DNA of 64,000 nt from Palaemon carinicauda (lineage: Eukaryota > Arthropoda > Malacostraca > Decapoda > Palaemonidae), in contig NC_090736.1 of assembly GCF_036898095.1 (NCBI RefSeq), forward strand, positions 15,600,960 to 15,664,959, given 5' to 3'. Shown in pieces: positions 37,351 through 47,009 of this stretch; the first letter of the stretch is position 1; each line of letters begins with the position of its first letter. Under the pieces are notes generated by a model, which made no database searches, was not told where the DNA came from, and was given only the letters and a program-made list of their open reading frames with translations. The translations under genes were made by a program, and so were the position numbers.

Positions 37351-40218
37351 TTAAGGGAATGTAGTGGCTGAGCCCTCACCTACTACTGCACTCGCTGCTA
37401 CGAATGGTCCCAGGGTGTAGCAGTTCTCGTAAAGAGACTGGACATCTTTCAGATAAAATGATGCAAACACTGACTTGCTCCTCCAATAGGTTGCATCCAT
37501 TATGCTCTGCAGAGAACGGTTTTTATTAAAGGCCATCGAAGTAGCTACAGCTCTTACTTCGTGGGTCCTTACCTTCAGCAATGCAAGGTCTTCCTCCTTT
37601 AAGTGAGAATGTGCTTCTCTGATCAGAAGCCTTATATAGTACGAAAGCCCATTCTTGGACATGGGTCTCGAGGGTTTCTTGATGGCACACCATAAGGCTT
37701 CTGACTGTCCTCGAATAGGTTTAGACCTCTTCAGATAATATTTGAGAGCTCTGACAGGGCAAAGAACTCTCTCTAGTTCGTTACCTACCATGTTGGAGAG
37801 GCTAGGTATTTCGAACGATCTAGGCCAAGGACGTGAAGGAAGCTCGTTCTTTGCTAGGAATCCAAGCTGAAAAGAACATGTTGCAGATTCGGTTGTGAAA
37901 CCAATGTTCTTGCTGAAGGCATGAACCTCACTGACTCTCTTAGCTGTTGCAAGGCAAACGAGAAAAAGAGTCTTGAGGGTAAGATCCTTGAAGGAAGCTG
38001 ACTGGAGAGGTTCGAACCTAGATGTCATAAGGAACCTTAAGACTACGTCTAGATTCCAGCCTGGAGTGGAAAGACGACGTTCTTTAGACGTCTCAAAAGA
38101 CTTGAGAATGTCTTGAAGGTCCTTGTTGGAAGACAGGTCCAAACCTCTGTGGCGGAGAACTGAGGCCAACATGCTCCTATATCCTTTAATCGTAGGTGCT
38201 GAAAGGGATCTCTCATTCCTAAGATGTAGAAGGAAGTCAGCTATTTGGATCACAGAGGTATTGGTAGAGGATATTGAATTGGCTCTACACCAGCTTCGGA
38301 AGACCTCCCACTTAGACTGGTAGACTCTACGAGTGGAAACTCTTCTAGCTCTGGCAATCGCACTGGCTGCCTCCTTCGAAAAGCCTCTAGCTCTAGCGAA
38401 TCTTTCGACAGTCTGAAGGCAGTCAGCCGAAGAGCGTGGAGGTTTGGGTGCAACCTGTCTACGTGAGGTTGACGTAGAAGGTCCACTCTTAGAGGTAGAG
38501 TCCTGGGGAAGTCGACTAGCCATTGAAGTACCTCTGTGTACCATTCTCTTGCAGGCCAAAGGGGAGCAACCAGCGTCAGCCGTGTCCCTTCGTGCGAGAC
38601 GAATTTCTGCAGAACTTTGTTTATTATCTTGAACGGAGGGAATGCGTACAGGTCGAGATGGGACCAGTTCAGAAGAAAAGCATCCACATGAACCGCTGCA
38701 GGGTCTGGAACAGGGGAACAATAAAGCGGAAGTCTCTTGGTTATGGAGGTGGCAAACAGATCTATGGTAGGTTGACCCCACAAGGTCCAAAGTCTGTTGC
38801 ACACACTCTTGTGGAGGGTCCATTCCGTGGGAATGACCTGATTCCTTCTGCTTAGGCGATCCGCTGAAACATTCATATCGCCCTGGATGAACCTCGTGAC
38901 CAGAGTGAGGTTTAGACCTCTTGACCAAATGAGGAGGTCCCTTGCGATCTCGTAAAGGCTCCTCGAATGGGTCCCTCCTTGCTTGGAGATGTAAGCCAAG
39001 GCTGTGGTGTTGTCTGAATTCACCTCCACCACTTTGCCTAGCAGGAGGGACTTGAAGTTCAACAGGGCTAGATGAACTGCTAGCAGTTCCTTGCAGTTGA
39101 TGTGGAGTAATCCTTGTTCCTTGTTCCATACTCCCGAGCATTCCCGTCCGTCCAAGGTCGCACCCCAGCCCGAGTCCGATGCATCTGAGAAGAGATGAAG
39201 ATTGGGGGTCTGGATGGCCAATGATAGACCCTCCTTGAGAAGGAGATTGTGCTTCCACCACAGGAGAGTGGTCTTCATCTCTTGGTTGATAGGGATAGAG
39301 ACTGCTTCTAGAGTCGAGCCCTTGTCCCAATGAGCAGCAAGATGGAATTGAAGAGGGCGGAGGTGGAGTCTTCCTAGTTCGACAAACAGGGCCAGTGATG
39401 AGAGGGTCCCTGTGAGACTCATCCACTGTCTCACTGAGCAATTGCTCCTCTTCAGCATGCTCATGATGCACTCTAGGGCTTGGCTTATCCTGGGGGCCGA
39501 TGGAAAAGCCCGAAAATCCTGACTCCGAATCTCCATTCCCAGGTACACAATGGATTGGGAGGGAATGAGTTGAGATTTCTCTATATTGACTAATAGACCT
39601 AGGTCTCTGATTAAGTCTAAAGTCCAATTGAGGTTCTCCAGACAACGACGACTCGTGGAGGCTCTCAACAGCCAGTCGTCTAGGTAGAGGGAGGCTCTGA
39701 TGTTCGACAAGTGTAGGAATTTCGCTACATTCCTCATCAGATGAGTAAAGACCATAGGAGCTGTGCTTAGGCCAAAACACAGGGCTTGGAACTGATAGAC
39801 AACCTTTCCGAAAACGAATCTCAGGAAAGGTTGGGAGTCTGGATGAATGGGAACGTGAAAGTATGCATCTTTCAAGTCCAACGAGACCATCCAGTCCTCC
39901 TGTCTGACCGCTGCTAAGACCGACTTGGTCGTCTCCATCGTGAACGTCTGCTTGGTGACATACTCGTTGAGAGAGCTGACGTCCAGCACCGGTCTCCAAC
40001 CTCCTGTCTTCTTGGCCACAAGAAAGAGACGGTTGTAGAAGCCCGGGGATTGATGGTCCCGGACTATAACCACTGCCTTCTTCTGCACAAGTAGCGACAC
40101 CTCCTGTTGCAATGCTAGCCTCTTGTCCTCTTCTTTGTAGTTGGGAGAGAGGTTGATGGGCGATGTGGTCAGAGGTGGTTTGAGGCAGAATGGAATCCTG
40201 TAACCGTTCCTCAGCCAA
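37351..40218 (-). CDS. E tyrosine recombinase (long overlapping frame)
   Basis: In this 955-codon open frame the YR lies at about residues 598-955. Predicted catalytic residues are R761 (AKRVSEV), H886-x-x-R889 (THEVRA), W912 and Y922 (FASFYL). The first 590 residues overlap RT/RNase H (38250-40218) in another frame. That stretch is stop-free for nearly 2 kb and begins with a motif (METGAGRQ) resembling the same frame in A and C. Whether any of it is translated is unknown. Confidence 0.88.
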   Translation of the reverse strand: MAEERLQDSILPQTTSDHIAHQPLSQLQRRGQEASIATGGVATCAEEGSGYSPGPSIPGLLQPSLSCGQEDRRLETGAGRQLSQRVCHQADVHDGDDQVGLSSGQTGGLDGLVGLERCILSRSHSSRLPTFPEIRFRKGCLSVPSPVFWPKHSSYGLYSSDEECSEIPTLVEHQSLPLPRRLAVESLHESSLSGEPQLDFRLNQRPRSISQYREISTHSLPIHCVPGNGDSESGFSGFSIGPQDKPSPRVHHEHAEEEQLLSETVDESHRDPLITGPVCRTRKTPPPPSSIPSCCSLGQGLDSRSSLYPYQPRDEDHSPVVEAQSPSQGGSIIGHPDPQSSSLLRCIGLGLGCDLGRTGMLGSMEQGTRITPHQLQGTASSSSSPVELQVPPARQSGGGEFRQHHSLGLHLQARRDPFEEPLRDRKGPPHLVKRSKPHSGHEVHPGRYECFSGSPKQKESGHSHGMDPPQECVQQTLDLVGSTYHRSVCHLHNQETSALLFPCSRPCSGSCGCFSSELVPSRPVRIPSVQDNKQSSAEIRLARRDTADAGCSPLACKRMVHRGTSMASRLPQDSTSKSGPSTSTSRRQVAPKPPRSSADCLQTVERFARARGFSKEAASAIARARRVSTRRVYQSKWEVFRSWCRANSISSTNTSVIQIADFLLHLRNERSLSAPTIKGYRSMLASVLRHRGLDLSSNKDLQDILKSFETSKERRLSTPGWNLDVVLRFLMTSRFEPLQSASFKDLTLKTLFLVCLATAKRVSEVHAFSKNIGFTTESATCSFQLGFLAKNELPSRPWPRSFEIPSLSNMVGNELERVLCPVRALKYYLKRSKPIRGQSEALWCAIKKPSRPMSKNGLSYYIRLLIREAHSHLKEEDLALLKVRTHEVRAVATSMAFNKNRSLQSIMDATYWRSKSVFASFYLKDVQSLYENCYTLGPFVAASAVVGEGSATTFP

Positions 40219-40400
40219 CTGACAGACTGTGCGTCTGCACCTCTCTTCTCCCAGGCTCGCCAGAAGATCTTGAGTCTGGCTCCTACTGTTGTCTGGAGAA
40301 ACGGAGAGTCAGTTCTTTCCCTTAGATGTCCTGGATCCTTTCCTAGACTTGCTCCTGTGAGAGTCTGGACGGGAGCTTCCTCGGCTGGGGGCTCTACCAC
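38250..40400 (-). CDS. E reverse transcriptase-RNase H
   Basis: This is the most complete RT/RH in the window (716 codons). RT: FYNRLFLVAKKTGGWRPVLD near 121-140, motif A D175 and D178 (SLDLKDAYFHVP), LCFGLSTAPMVF near 207-218, YLDDW 239-243. RNase H: catalytic D406 (FSDASD), E438 (HINCKELL), D463 (VNSDNTT) and D514 (SADRLSRR). The first 92 nt overlap the end of gag in another frame, and this frame has its own ATG in the overlap. The C-terminal 150 residues are a conserved DIRS extension shared with C and F (LDWSHLDLYAFPPFKIINKVL). Confidence 0.92.
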   Translation of the reverse strand: MVEPPAEEAPVQTLTGASLGKDPGHLRERTDSPFLQTTVGARLKIFWRAWEKRGADAQSVSWLRNGYRIPFCLKPPLTTSPINLSPNYKEEDKRLALQQEVSLLVQKKAVVIVRDHQSPGFYNRLFLVAKKTGGWRPVLDVSSLNEYVTKQTFTMETTKSVLAAVRQEDWMVSLDLKDAYFHVPIHPDSQPFLRFVFGKVVYQFQALCFGLSTAPMVFTHLMRNVAKFLHLSNIRASLYLDDWLLRASTSRRCLENLNWTLDLIRDLGLLVNIEKSQLIPSQSIVYLGMEIRSQDFRAFPSAPRISQALECIMSMLKRSNCSVRQWMSLTGTLSSLALFVELGRLHLRPLQFHLAAHWDKGSTLEAVSIPINQEMKTTLLWWKHNLLLKEGLSLAIQTPNLHLFSDASDSGWGATLDGRECSGVWNKEQGLLHINCKELLAVHLALLNFKSLLLGKVVEVNSDNTTALAYISKQGGTHSRSLYEIARDLLIWSRGLNLTLVTRFIQGDMNVSADRLSRRNQVIPTEWTLHKSVCNRLWTLWGQPTIDLFATSITKRLPLYCSPVPDPAAVHVDAFLLNWSHLDLYAFPPFKIINKVLQKFVSHEGTRLTLVAPLWPAREWYTEVLQWLVDFPRTLPLRVDLLRQPHVDRLHPNLHALRLTAFRLSKDSLELEAFRRRQPVRLPELEEFPLVESTSLSGRSSEAGVEPIQYPLPIPL

Positions 40401-43008
40401 GAAAGGGCGGTATGAACCTCGTAGCCGGGGTATCAGCTACTGGGGAGCGATAAGTCTTGGGGACTGAGGTGGCAACCTTAGACTTACGAGCCGATGAGGC
40501 TACAAGATCGTGCGTGTCCTTTTGTATCAGGGCAGCAGACAAGTCCTTAACTAGCTCTTCGGGAAAGAGGAACTTCGAGAGCGGAGCAAAAAGGAGTTGT
40601 GACCGTTGGCAAGGTGTAATGCTGGCGGAAAGGAAGGTACACAGTTGTTCCCTTTTCTTCAACACCCCTGATACAAACAACGACGCTAGCTCGCCCGATC
40701 CATCTCTGATGGCCTTATCCATGCAGGACATTAATAGCATGGCAGAATCTTTGTCCGCAGGAGAGGTTTTCTTGCTGAGGGCCCCCAGGCACCAGTCGAG
40801 AAAGTTGAACATTTCAAATGCTCTGAACATCCCTTTCAGTAAATGATCCAGGTCTGAGAAGGTCCAACAAACCTTCGAGCGTCTCATAGCAGTTCTCCGA
40901 GGCGAGTCCACCAGACTTGAGAAGTCAGCCTGGGCAGAGGCAGGTACTCCCAAGCCTGGTGCTTCCCCTGTGGCATACCAAACGCTCGCTTTCGAAGTGA
41001 GCTTCGTTGGAGGGAACATGAAGGAAGTCTTGCCAAGGTGTTGTTTAGACTGCATCCACTCCCCTAAGATCCTTAAAGCCCTCTTGGAGGATCTAGCTAG
41101 GACAAGCTTAGTATAGGAGGACTTAGCTTGTTGTACGCCCAGCGAAAACTCAGATGGTGGAGAGCGGGGAATAGCAGAGACAAAGTGGTCTGGGTAAATC
41201 TCCCTGAGTAGAGCCAAGACCTTACGAAAATCAATAGACTGTGGAGAAAGCTTAGATTCGTCCACGTCTGATGAGGGATCAAGGTGTGCCTCCTCATCAT
41301 CCGACACCTCATCAGCAGAGTGTAGCGAAGAGATCGGACAAGAATGCTGAACCGCAGAGTCAGAACGGGTAGGAACAATAACAGTGGTTTCCTCTTCCAG
41401 TAACTGTTGAGGGAAAACCTGAGGCTCAGACTGCAAAGGCTGAACAACAGACGAAGCAGAAGGCAGGCGCATGGGTGAAGGAGGTTGACTCCTAGCAAGA
41501 GAGGTTGAACCCAAGGATTGCACTTGCTGAGCGGAGGACGGAGGCGGAGTAGCCCGTTCCTGTTCCTGTGAGATGAGCGGAGCATGATGAGGTTGAGGCT
41601 GCGCAGAACAAGGTAAAGTTCTCGCAAGCTGAGGCTCCTGAGGCGCAAGTCCAGGGTGTAGAGGAGCTTGCCTTGAGGAGGGTTGAGCTCGCTGCAGCGA
41701 TGGCTGAGCAGACTGACTCACGGAAGGGAGAGGTTGTTGTACCCCAACCGAGAGTTGCACCACTGGTGGAGCAGCAAGGGGAGGCGGAGGAAGAGTGGAA
41801 TAACTCTCCTGATCCCAAAGCAAAGGTTGCCTTAAAGAAGGCTGAGGCTGAACACCACTGGGAACAGCGAACTCCGAAAGTGGCTCAACATCGTACGCCT
41901 GGCAGATGGTGCTGCGACCAGGCGGAGCAAGCGCAGGCGGGGCGAGCACAGGCGGAGCGAGAACAGGCTGAGGGAGTGTAGGCGGAGGCGGAGGTGCAAC
42001 ACTCTCAGCCCGACACTCACGCATCAAGTCCGAAAGCTGTGCTTGCATGGACTGAAGCAGGGTCCACTTGGGATCGGCAGAAACGATAGCAGACTGAGGT
42101 AAAGCCTTAACAGTCGAGCTCTGTTGTGGCAGAACCTTACTCCTCTTGGGCGGAGTACAGTCGACAGATGACTGAGGCGAGTCAGAGCTGAGCCAATGAC
42201 TGCAACCTGGCTGAGCACTCGCGGACTGGACTCTACGTTTAAGCGGTCTCGAGACCTGAGACCAACGTTTCTTCCCTGACAGTTGATCAGCGGACGAGAA
42301 TAAGACGGGCTCAATCGTCTGCAGGTGGGAGTGACGGTCTTTGGAAGACACGCCCGCAACCACCGAGGATAGTTCTGTGCGCCTAACAAGGCCTGCCGAA
42401 CCCTTAAGCCCTTCGACATTGCTTCTCCCCTGGGCATGGGAGCTTGCAAGAGGTCCCGGACTGGGAGGACGACTGGCTCGCACAGAAAAATCCTCACGCA
42501 CCACACTGGCACCACTAGCACTTGGCACTGCACCGACACTAGCACTCGTCACAGCACTGGCACTAACTCCACCCACTGCACTCTTGACCTTCAGTTCTTT
42601 AACTTCGGCCATCAGAGACTTATGGTCACTTACCACTGATTCTACTTTATCGCCTAAAGCCTGAATAGCACGCAAAACAACTGACATATCAGGCGGAGGG
42701 CACACAGTAGGTTCGGGGGTAGCCACTACAGGGGTAGGAAAAGGTAGGGGATCATGAGGTGAGGAAAACATAGAAGAGTGAGAAGAACTCCTCCTAACTC
42801 TACCTCTCTCTAACTTAGTTGAATATTTTAAAAGACGGACAAATTCCAATTCCGAAAGTCCGGCGCATTCCTCACATCGATTTTCTAACTGACAGGGCCT
42901 GTCCCTACAGTCAGAACAAGCGGTGTGAGGATCTACCGAGGCCTTCGGAATACGCCTATTGCAAGACCTACATCGTCTATGGGAGGGGGCTTGCGAAATG
43001 TCAGACAT
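40309..43008 (-). CDS. E Gag-like protein
   Basis: About 899 residues from the Met at 43008, chosen because MSDISQAPSH aligns with the starts of A and C; an in-frame Met 14 codons upstream is also possible. The N-terminal Cys/His cluster reads CRSC, DPHTACSDCRDRPC, CEEC. The middle is very rich in Pro, Gln and Ser, including PPVLAPPALAPP-type repeats (41100-42000). The C-terminal core is EIYPDHFVSAIPRSPPSEF with SLVDSPRRTAMRRSKVCW, and the tail is PPFRGRAPSRGSSR. The low-complexity middle is longer than in A and C and differs in composition, as expected of a fast-evolving linker. Confidence 0.86.
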   Translation of the reverse strand: MSDISQAPSHRRCRSCNRRIPKASVDPHTACSDCRDRPCQLENRCEECAGLSELEFVRLLKYSTKLERGRVRRSSSHSSMFSSPHDPLPFPTPVVATPEPTVCPPPDMSVVLRAIQALGDKVESVVSDHKSLMAEVKELKVKSAVGGVSASAVTSASVGAVPSASGASVVREDFSVRASRPPSPGPLASSHAQGRSNVEGLKGSAGLVRRTELSSVVAGVSSKDRHSHLQTIEPVLFSSADQLSGKKRWSQVSRPLKRRVQSASAQPGCSHWLSSDSPQSSVDCTPPKRSKVLPQQSSTVKALPQSAIVSADPKWTLLQSMQAQLSDLMRECRAESVAPPPPPTLPQPVLAPPVLAPPALAPPGRSTICQAYDVEPLSEFAVPSGVQPQPSLRQPLLWDQESYSTLPPPPLAAPPVVQLSVGVQQPLPSVSQSAQPSLQRAQPSSRQAPLHPGLAPQEPQLARTLPCSAQPQPHHAPLISQEQERATPPPSSAQQVQSLGSTSLARSQPPSPMRLPSASSVVQPLQSEPQVFPQQLLEEETTVIVPTRSDSAVQHSCPISSLHSADEVSDDEEAHLDPSSDVDESKLSPQSIDFRKVLALLREIYPDHFVSAIPRSPPSEFSLGVQQAKSSYTKLVLARSSKRALRILGEWMQSKQHLGKTSFMFPPTKLTSKASVWYATGEAPGLGVPASAQADFSSLVDSPRRTAMRRSKVCWTFSDLDHLLKGMFRAFEMFNFLDWCLGALSKKTSPADKDSAMLLMSCMDKAIRDGSGELASLFVSGVLKKREQLCTFLSASITPCQRSQLLFAPLSKFLFPEELVKDLSAALIQKDTHDLVASSARKSKVATSVPKTYRSPVADTPATRFIPPFRGRAPSRGSSRPDSHRSKSRKGSRTSKGKN

Positions 43009-43220
43009 CTTGTAATCCAAAGAGTTAGCCAAAGGGGGATCCAAAAACAAGCAAAATTCGTTAACCGTTATATCAGAATTATATAAAAGCTATCTAGCTA
43101 ATATAAGAAGGATTCCAGTAAAGCGACAGCCGTTAATCTGAGAGAATACTTCACCAAATATCCGTGAATAAACTCGAAGACCATAAGCGTATCCCAGAAC
43201 GTCTAGCCGGAAGCACGACA

Positions 43221-43394
43221 GAGGAATAATTGAGGAGGTGTCAACAACAAGTAATTGAGTACCTGGCCACAGGTGGCGCTGGTAAGTACACCCCCTTCTA
43301 GTATTGTGATAGCTGGCGTATCCCTCCATAGAATTCTGTCGGGCAACGGAGTTGACAGCTACATGATTATCGGGTAAGTTTAATATTGAAAAAA
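43221..43394 (-). repeat. E right inverted terminal repeat
   Basis: Inverse of 36624-36817. LINE sequence resumes right after the A-run at about 43391-43394. Confidence 0.9.
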
Positions 43395-43939
43395 TTGGCT
43401 TAATGAGAAAGTCTTAAGATTTTCATTGATCAAGCTATTCTGAAGAAGTGTTTCAATTCTTTCATTCTGCCTTGTTTCATGTATTATTCTTCTGTCTGAT
43501 CTTCAGCTCCAGATTCTAATCTTAATCTGTGAGACAGGAAATTACAGCCTCTTAAATTTCTTATTCCTGATCTAGATATTAATCTCTGGCACCATTGCAG
43601 TTAGTTCATTATGCATGTTGCATTAAATTTTTCATAATCCTGACCATCCCTTGCAATCATATCTTCCCGGACTACTGTCCAGAAAGATATGATTGCAAAG
43701 GATGGTCTTCCATCCTGTTCGTAATACTAGGTATGCAGTTAATTCTAATAGTCATGCTTTCTCCATCATGAGGCTCAGCACTGCACACTAGGCTATTCTA
43801 CAAGTTTATTCTAGGTGTGACCAAGTTGTGCAATTATCTTATTTTCCTAATCAGACAGTTGAATCAATTGAACTTCAAAAGACTCTCTTTATAGTTTATG
43901 TATGAAAGATATAGTTTAATATTGTTACTGTTCTTAAAA
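43395..43939 (+). pseudogene. LINE remnant, C-terminal and 3' part
   Basis: Continuation of the LINE split by E: QAILKKCFNSFILPCF-like and SSVWSSAADSNLNLL-like frames (43425-43530) match the region after RT in Jockey/CR1-type elements. The 3' part (GTTTAATATTGTTACTG, 43915-43932) begins the tail shared with 59385-59593, 62420-62695 and 7815-8506. F is inserted in this tail at 43940, and the rest of the tail is not seen. Confidence 0.7.
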
Positions 43940-44183
43940 TGTTATTTTCATTAGTAAAATAAATTTTTGAATATACTTACCCGGTGATCATATAAGCTGT
44001 CAGCTCTGCTGCCCGACAGAAAAACCTAAGGACAAAATACGCCAGCGATCGCTATACAGGTAGGGGTTGTTCATCAACAGCGCCATCTGTCGAGCAGGTA
44101 CTCAAGTACTCCAAGTAAACACAGAACCAATTTTCTCCTCGGTCCACTGGGTCTCTATTGGGGAGGAAGGGAGGGTCCTTTAA

Positions 44184-44277
44184 TATATGATCACCGGGTA
44201 AGTATATTCAAAAATTTATTTTACTAATGAAAATAACATTTTTCAATATTAAACTTAGCCAGTGATCATATAAGCTG
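44184..44277 (+). repeat. F internal complementary region
   Basis: Reverse complement of the F left end (ATGATCACCGGGTAAGTATA to AATAACA) followed by what must be the reverse complement of the missing right end (TTTTTCAATATTAAACTTAG onward). Confidence 0.87.
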
Positions 44278-44681
44278 ATTCACACCCAGGGGGGTGGGTA
44301 GAGACCAGCATTATGTTTACATTTAAGAGCTAAGTATTTTGTATTTCATTTTAGCAGTTATTCAAAATCACAAACATAAAATCAATAAGTACCTGGTAAG
44401 GAAGTCGACTTGAACAATTACTCTGCCTTTTTAAGTACGTCTTCCTTACTGAGCCTCGCGATCCTCATAGGATGCTGAGCAACTCCTAGGAGCTGAAGTA
44501 TGAAGGGTTGCAACCCATACTAAAGGACCTCATCAAAACCTCTAATCTAGGCGCTTCTCAAGAAAAGAATTTGACCACGCGCCAAATCAACCAGGATGCG
44601 AAAGGCTTCTTAGCCTTCCGGACAACCCAAAAAAACTACAATAAAAAACATTTCAAGAGAAAGATTAAAAAGGTTATGGGA

Positions 44682-46154
44682 TTAGGGGAATGTAGTGGTT
44701 GAGCCCTCACCCACTACTGCACTCGCTGCTACGAATGGTCCCAGGGTGTAGCAGTTCTCGTAAAGAGACTGGACATCTTTAAGGTAAAATGATGCGAACA
44801 CTGACTTGCTTCTCCAATAGGTTGCGTCCATTATACTCTGCAGAGATCTGTTTTGTTTGAAGGCTACTGAAGTTGCAACAGCTCTAACTTCATGTGTCCT
44901 TACCTTCAGCAAAGCATGGTCCTCCTCATTCAGATGGGAATGAGCTTCTCGAATCAAAAGTCTGATATAATAAGAAACTGCATTCTTCGACATAGGTAAA
45001 GAAGGTTTCTTAATAGCGCACCATAAAGCTTCTGACTGTCCTCGTAAAGGTTTAGTACGTCTCAAATAGTACTTAAGAGCTCTAACAGGGCATAAGACTC
45101 TTTCTCGTTCATTTCCAACCAAATTAGAAAGGCTTGGAATATCGAACGATTTGGGCCAAGGACGAGAAGGAAGTTCGTTTTTGGCTAAAAAACCAAGCTG
45201 TAAGGAACATGTAGCCGTTTCAGATGAAAATCCGATGTTCCTGCTGAAGGCGTGTATCTCACTGACTCTTTTAGCTGTTGCTAAGCAGACGAGGAAAAGA
45301 GTCTTCAAAGTGAGATCTTTAAAGGAGGCTGATTGAAGTGGCTCGAACCTTTCTGACATAAGGAATCTTAGTACCATGTCTAAGTTCCAACCTGGTGTGG
45401 CCAAACGACGCTCCTTCGAGGTCTCAAAAGACTTAAGGAGGTCCTGTAGATCTTTGTTGTTGGAAAGATCTAAGCCTCTGTGACGGAAGACTGCTGCCAA
45501 CATGCTTCTGTAACCCTTGATCGTGGGAGCTGAAAGAGATCTTTCCTTCCTTAGGTATAAAAGGAAGTCAGCTATCTGAGTTACAGAGGTACTGGTTGAG
45601 GATACTGATACCGACTTGCACCAGCTTCGGAAGACTTCCCACTTCGACTGGTAGACTTTAAGAGTGGATGTCCTCCTTGCTCTAGCAATCGCTCTGGCTG
45701 CCTCCTTCGAAAAGCCTCTAGCTCTTGAGAGTCTTTCGATAGTCTGAAGGCAGTCAGACGAAGAGCGTGGAGGCTTGGGTGTACCTTCTTTACGTGCGGC
45801 TGACGCAGAAGGTCCACTCTTAGAGGAAGTGTTCTGGGAACGTCCACTAGCCATTGCAGTACCTCGGTGAACCATTCTCTCGCGGGCCAGAGGGGAGCAA
45901 CCAACGTCAACCTTGTCCCTTCGTGAGAGGCGAACTTCTGCAGTACTCTGTTGACAATCTTGAACAGGGGGAATGCATAAAGGTCTAGATGGGACCAATC
46001 CAGAAGAAAGGCATCTATATGAACTGCTGCTGGGTCCGGGATCGGCGAGCAATAAATTGGGAGCCTCTTGGTCATCGAGGTTGCAAATAGATCTATGGTA
46101 GGCTGGCCCCACAAGGCCCATAGTCTCTTGCATACATTCTTGTGAAGGGTCCAT
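44682..46154 (-). CDS. F tyrosine recombinase
   Basis: The 490-codon frame has its YR core at about residues 133-490: R296 (AKRVSEI), H421-x-x-R424 (THEVRA), W447 and Y457. It is intact and nearly the same as in A, C and E. The frame would extend further upstream, as in E, but is cut by the insertion of G a short distance beyond. Confidence 0.88.
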   Translation of the reverse strand: MDPSQECMQETMGLVGPAYHRSICNLDDQEAPNLLLADPGPSSSSYRCLSSGLVPSRPLCIPPVQDCQQSTAEVRLSRRDKVDVGCSPLARERMVHRGTAMASGRSQNTSSKSGPSASAARKEGTPKPPRSSSDCLQTIERLSRARGFSKEAARAIARARRTSTLKVYQSKWEVFRSWCKSVSVSSTSTSVTQIADFLLYLRKERSLSAPTIKGYRSMLAAVFRHRGLDLSNNKDLQDLLKSFETSKERRLATPGWNLDMVLRFLMSERFEPLQSASFKDLTLKTLFLVCLATAKRVSEIHAFSRNIGFSSETATCSLQLGFLAKNELPSRPWPKSFDIPSLSNLVGNERERVLCPVRALKYYLRRTKPLRGQSEALWCAIKKPSLPMSKNAVSYYIRLLIREAHSHLNEEDHALLKVRTHEVRAVATSVAFKQNRSLQSIMDATYWRSKSVFASFYLKDVQSLYENCYTLGPFVAASAVVGEGSTTTFP

Positions 46155-46383
46155 TCTGTTGGGATGATTTGACCCTTCCGGCTGAGGCGGTCTGCCATGA
46201 CATTCATGTTGCCTTGAATGAACCTCGTTACTAGCGATAGGTTTAGATCTCTTGACCAGGTGAGGAGGTCCCTTGCGATCTCGTACAACGTCATCGAATG
46301 AGTCCCTCCTTGCTTGGAGATGTACGCCAAGGCTGTGGTGTTGTCGGAGTTCACCTCCACCACCTTGCCTAGAAGGAGGGACC
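45581..46383 (-). pseudogene. F RNase H C-terminal fragment, truncated by G
   Basis: The open frame starts abruptly at the G border and reads VNSDNTTALAYI (third catalytic Asp), MADRLSRKGQ (fourth) and the DIRS C-terminal extension. RT and the first half of RNase H are missing on this side. Without the other half this copy cannot be functional as assembled. Confidence 0.85.
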
Positions 46384-46480
46384 TGTAAGTTTACTTGTGA
46401 ACGAAGGTTCTGGAGTGGGAGGTGAGACCTTCCGGACTCACCAGTGGTAGCTTATACACCCCCCCCCTGGAACCCCCCCA
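46384..46480 (+). repeat. G left terminal repeat
   Basis: Mirrored by the first half of the ICR (46895-46951). The right arm is not in the assembled sequence. Confidence 0.8.
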
Positions 46481-46894
46481 AGCGGCGGCGCGAGCCCTAA
46501 ACCACGCCCCCTTGGGCGGAGTTACCAGAGACGAGCGGGTTGACTCGGCAATGGAAGTCACATTTTTGAAGTTGTAATAGAACAAAAAATAACACAGAAG
46601 TGGTTGAGCTTACCTTGGTAGTGCAAGTTATGAAGGAATTACTGTGAAGGTGCAAATTGTTGGACATAAAGGTCTTTTTATTAGTAAATTCAATCTTCTT
46701 GTGCTCTCTTGGTTGATATGAATATTGAAAGATTCCAGTTAGTTTGTTTTCTGTGGAATAATAGTGATTGTATGTGTGTGTTCTTGTATATAGCCTACTC
46801 TGTTGAATTATGAAGTTGTTAGAATATTCCCTCCTAAGTACTGTACATGGTCTCCTCGGTTCACGGGGGAAGGGTTGGAGGGTGACCCAGACTT

Positions 46895-46999
46895 TGAGTC
46901 CGGAAGGTCTCACCTCCCACTCCAGAACCTTCGTTCACAAGTAAACTTACAGTTCTGGAGAGGGAGGTCTCAACCTTCCGGACTCACCAGTGGTAGCTA
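46895..46999 (+). repeat. G internal complementary region
   Basis: The reverse complement of the left end finishes AAGTAAACTTACA at 46951. The second half (GTTCTGGAGAGGGAGGTCTC onward) predicts a right end CCTCCCTCTCCAGAAC that is missing from the window. Confidence 0.82.
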
Positions 47000-47009
47000 G
47001 GCAGATGCT

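Larger units (their letters stand above)
36624..43394 (-). mobile_element. Element E: intact DIRS retrotransposon
   Basis: This 6.77-kb element lies inside the LINE. Its ITRs (36624-36817 and 43221-43394) are identical over the inner 150 bp, the ICR is at 36862-36952, and gag, RT/RH and YR are all open. It appears complete and recently inserted. The ends (TGTTATTTTTATT and TTTAATATTGAAAAA) resemble those of F more than those of A and C. Inserted with no evident target duplication. Confidence 0.93.
43940..46383 (-). mobile_element. Element F: DIRS retrotransposon, 3' half only
   Basis: Left ITR (43940-44160), ICR (44184-44277), complete YR (44682-46154) and the C-terminal RNase H part (to 46383) are present. 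The coding sequence then stops where G begins (TGTAAGTTT at 46384). The remaining RT, gag and right ITR should follow G but are not seen before or after the N gap. It is closest to E. The ICR predicts a right end related to CTAAGTTTAATATTGAAAAA. Confidence 0.88.
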
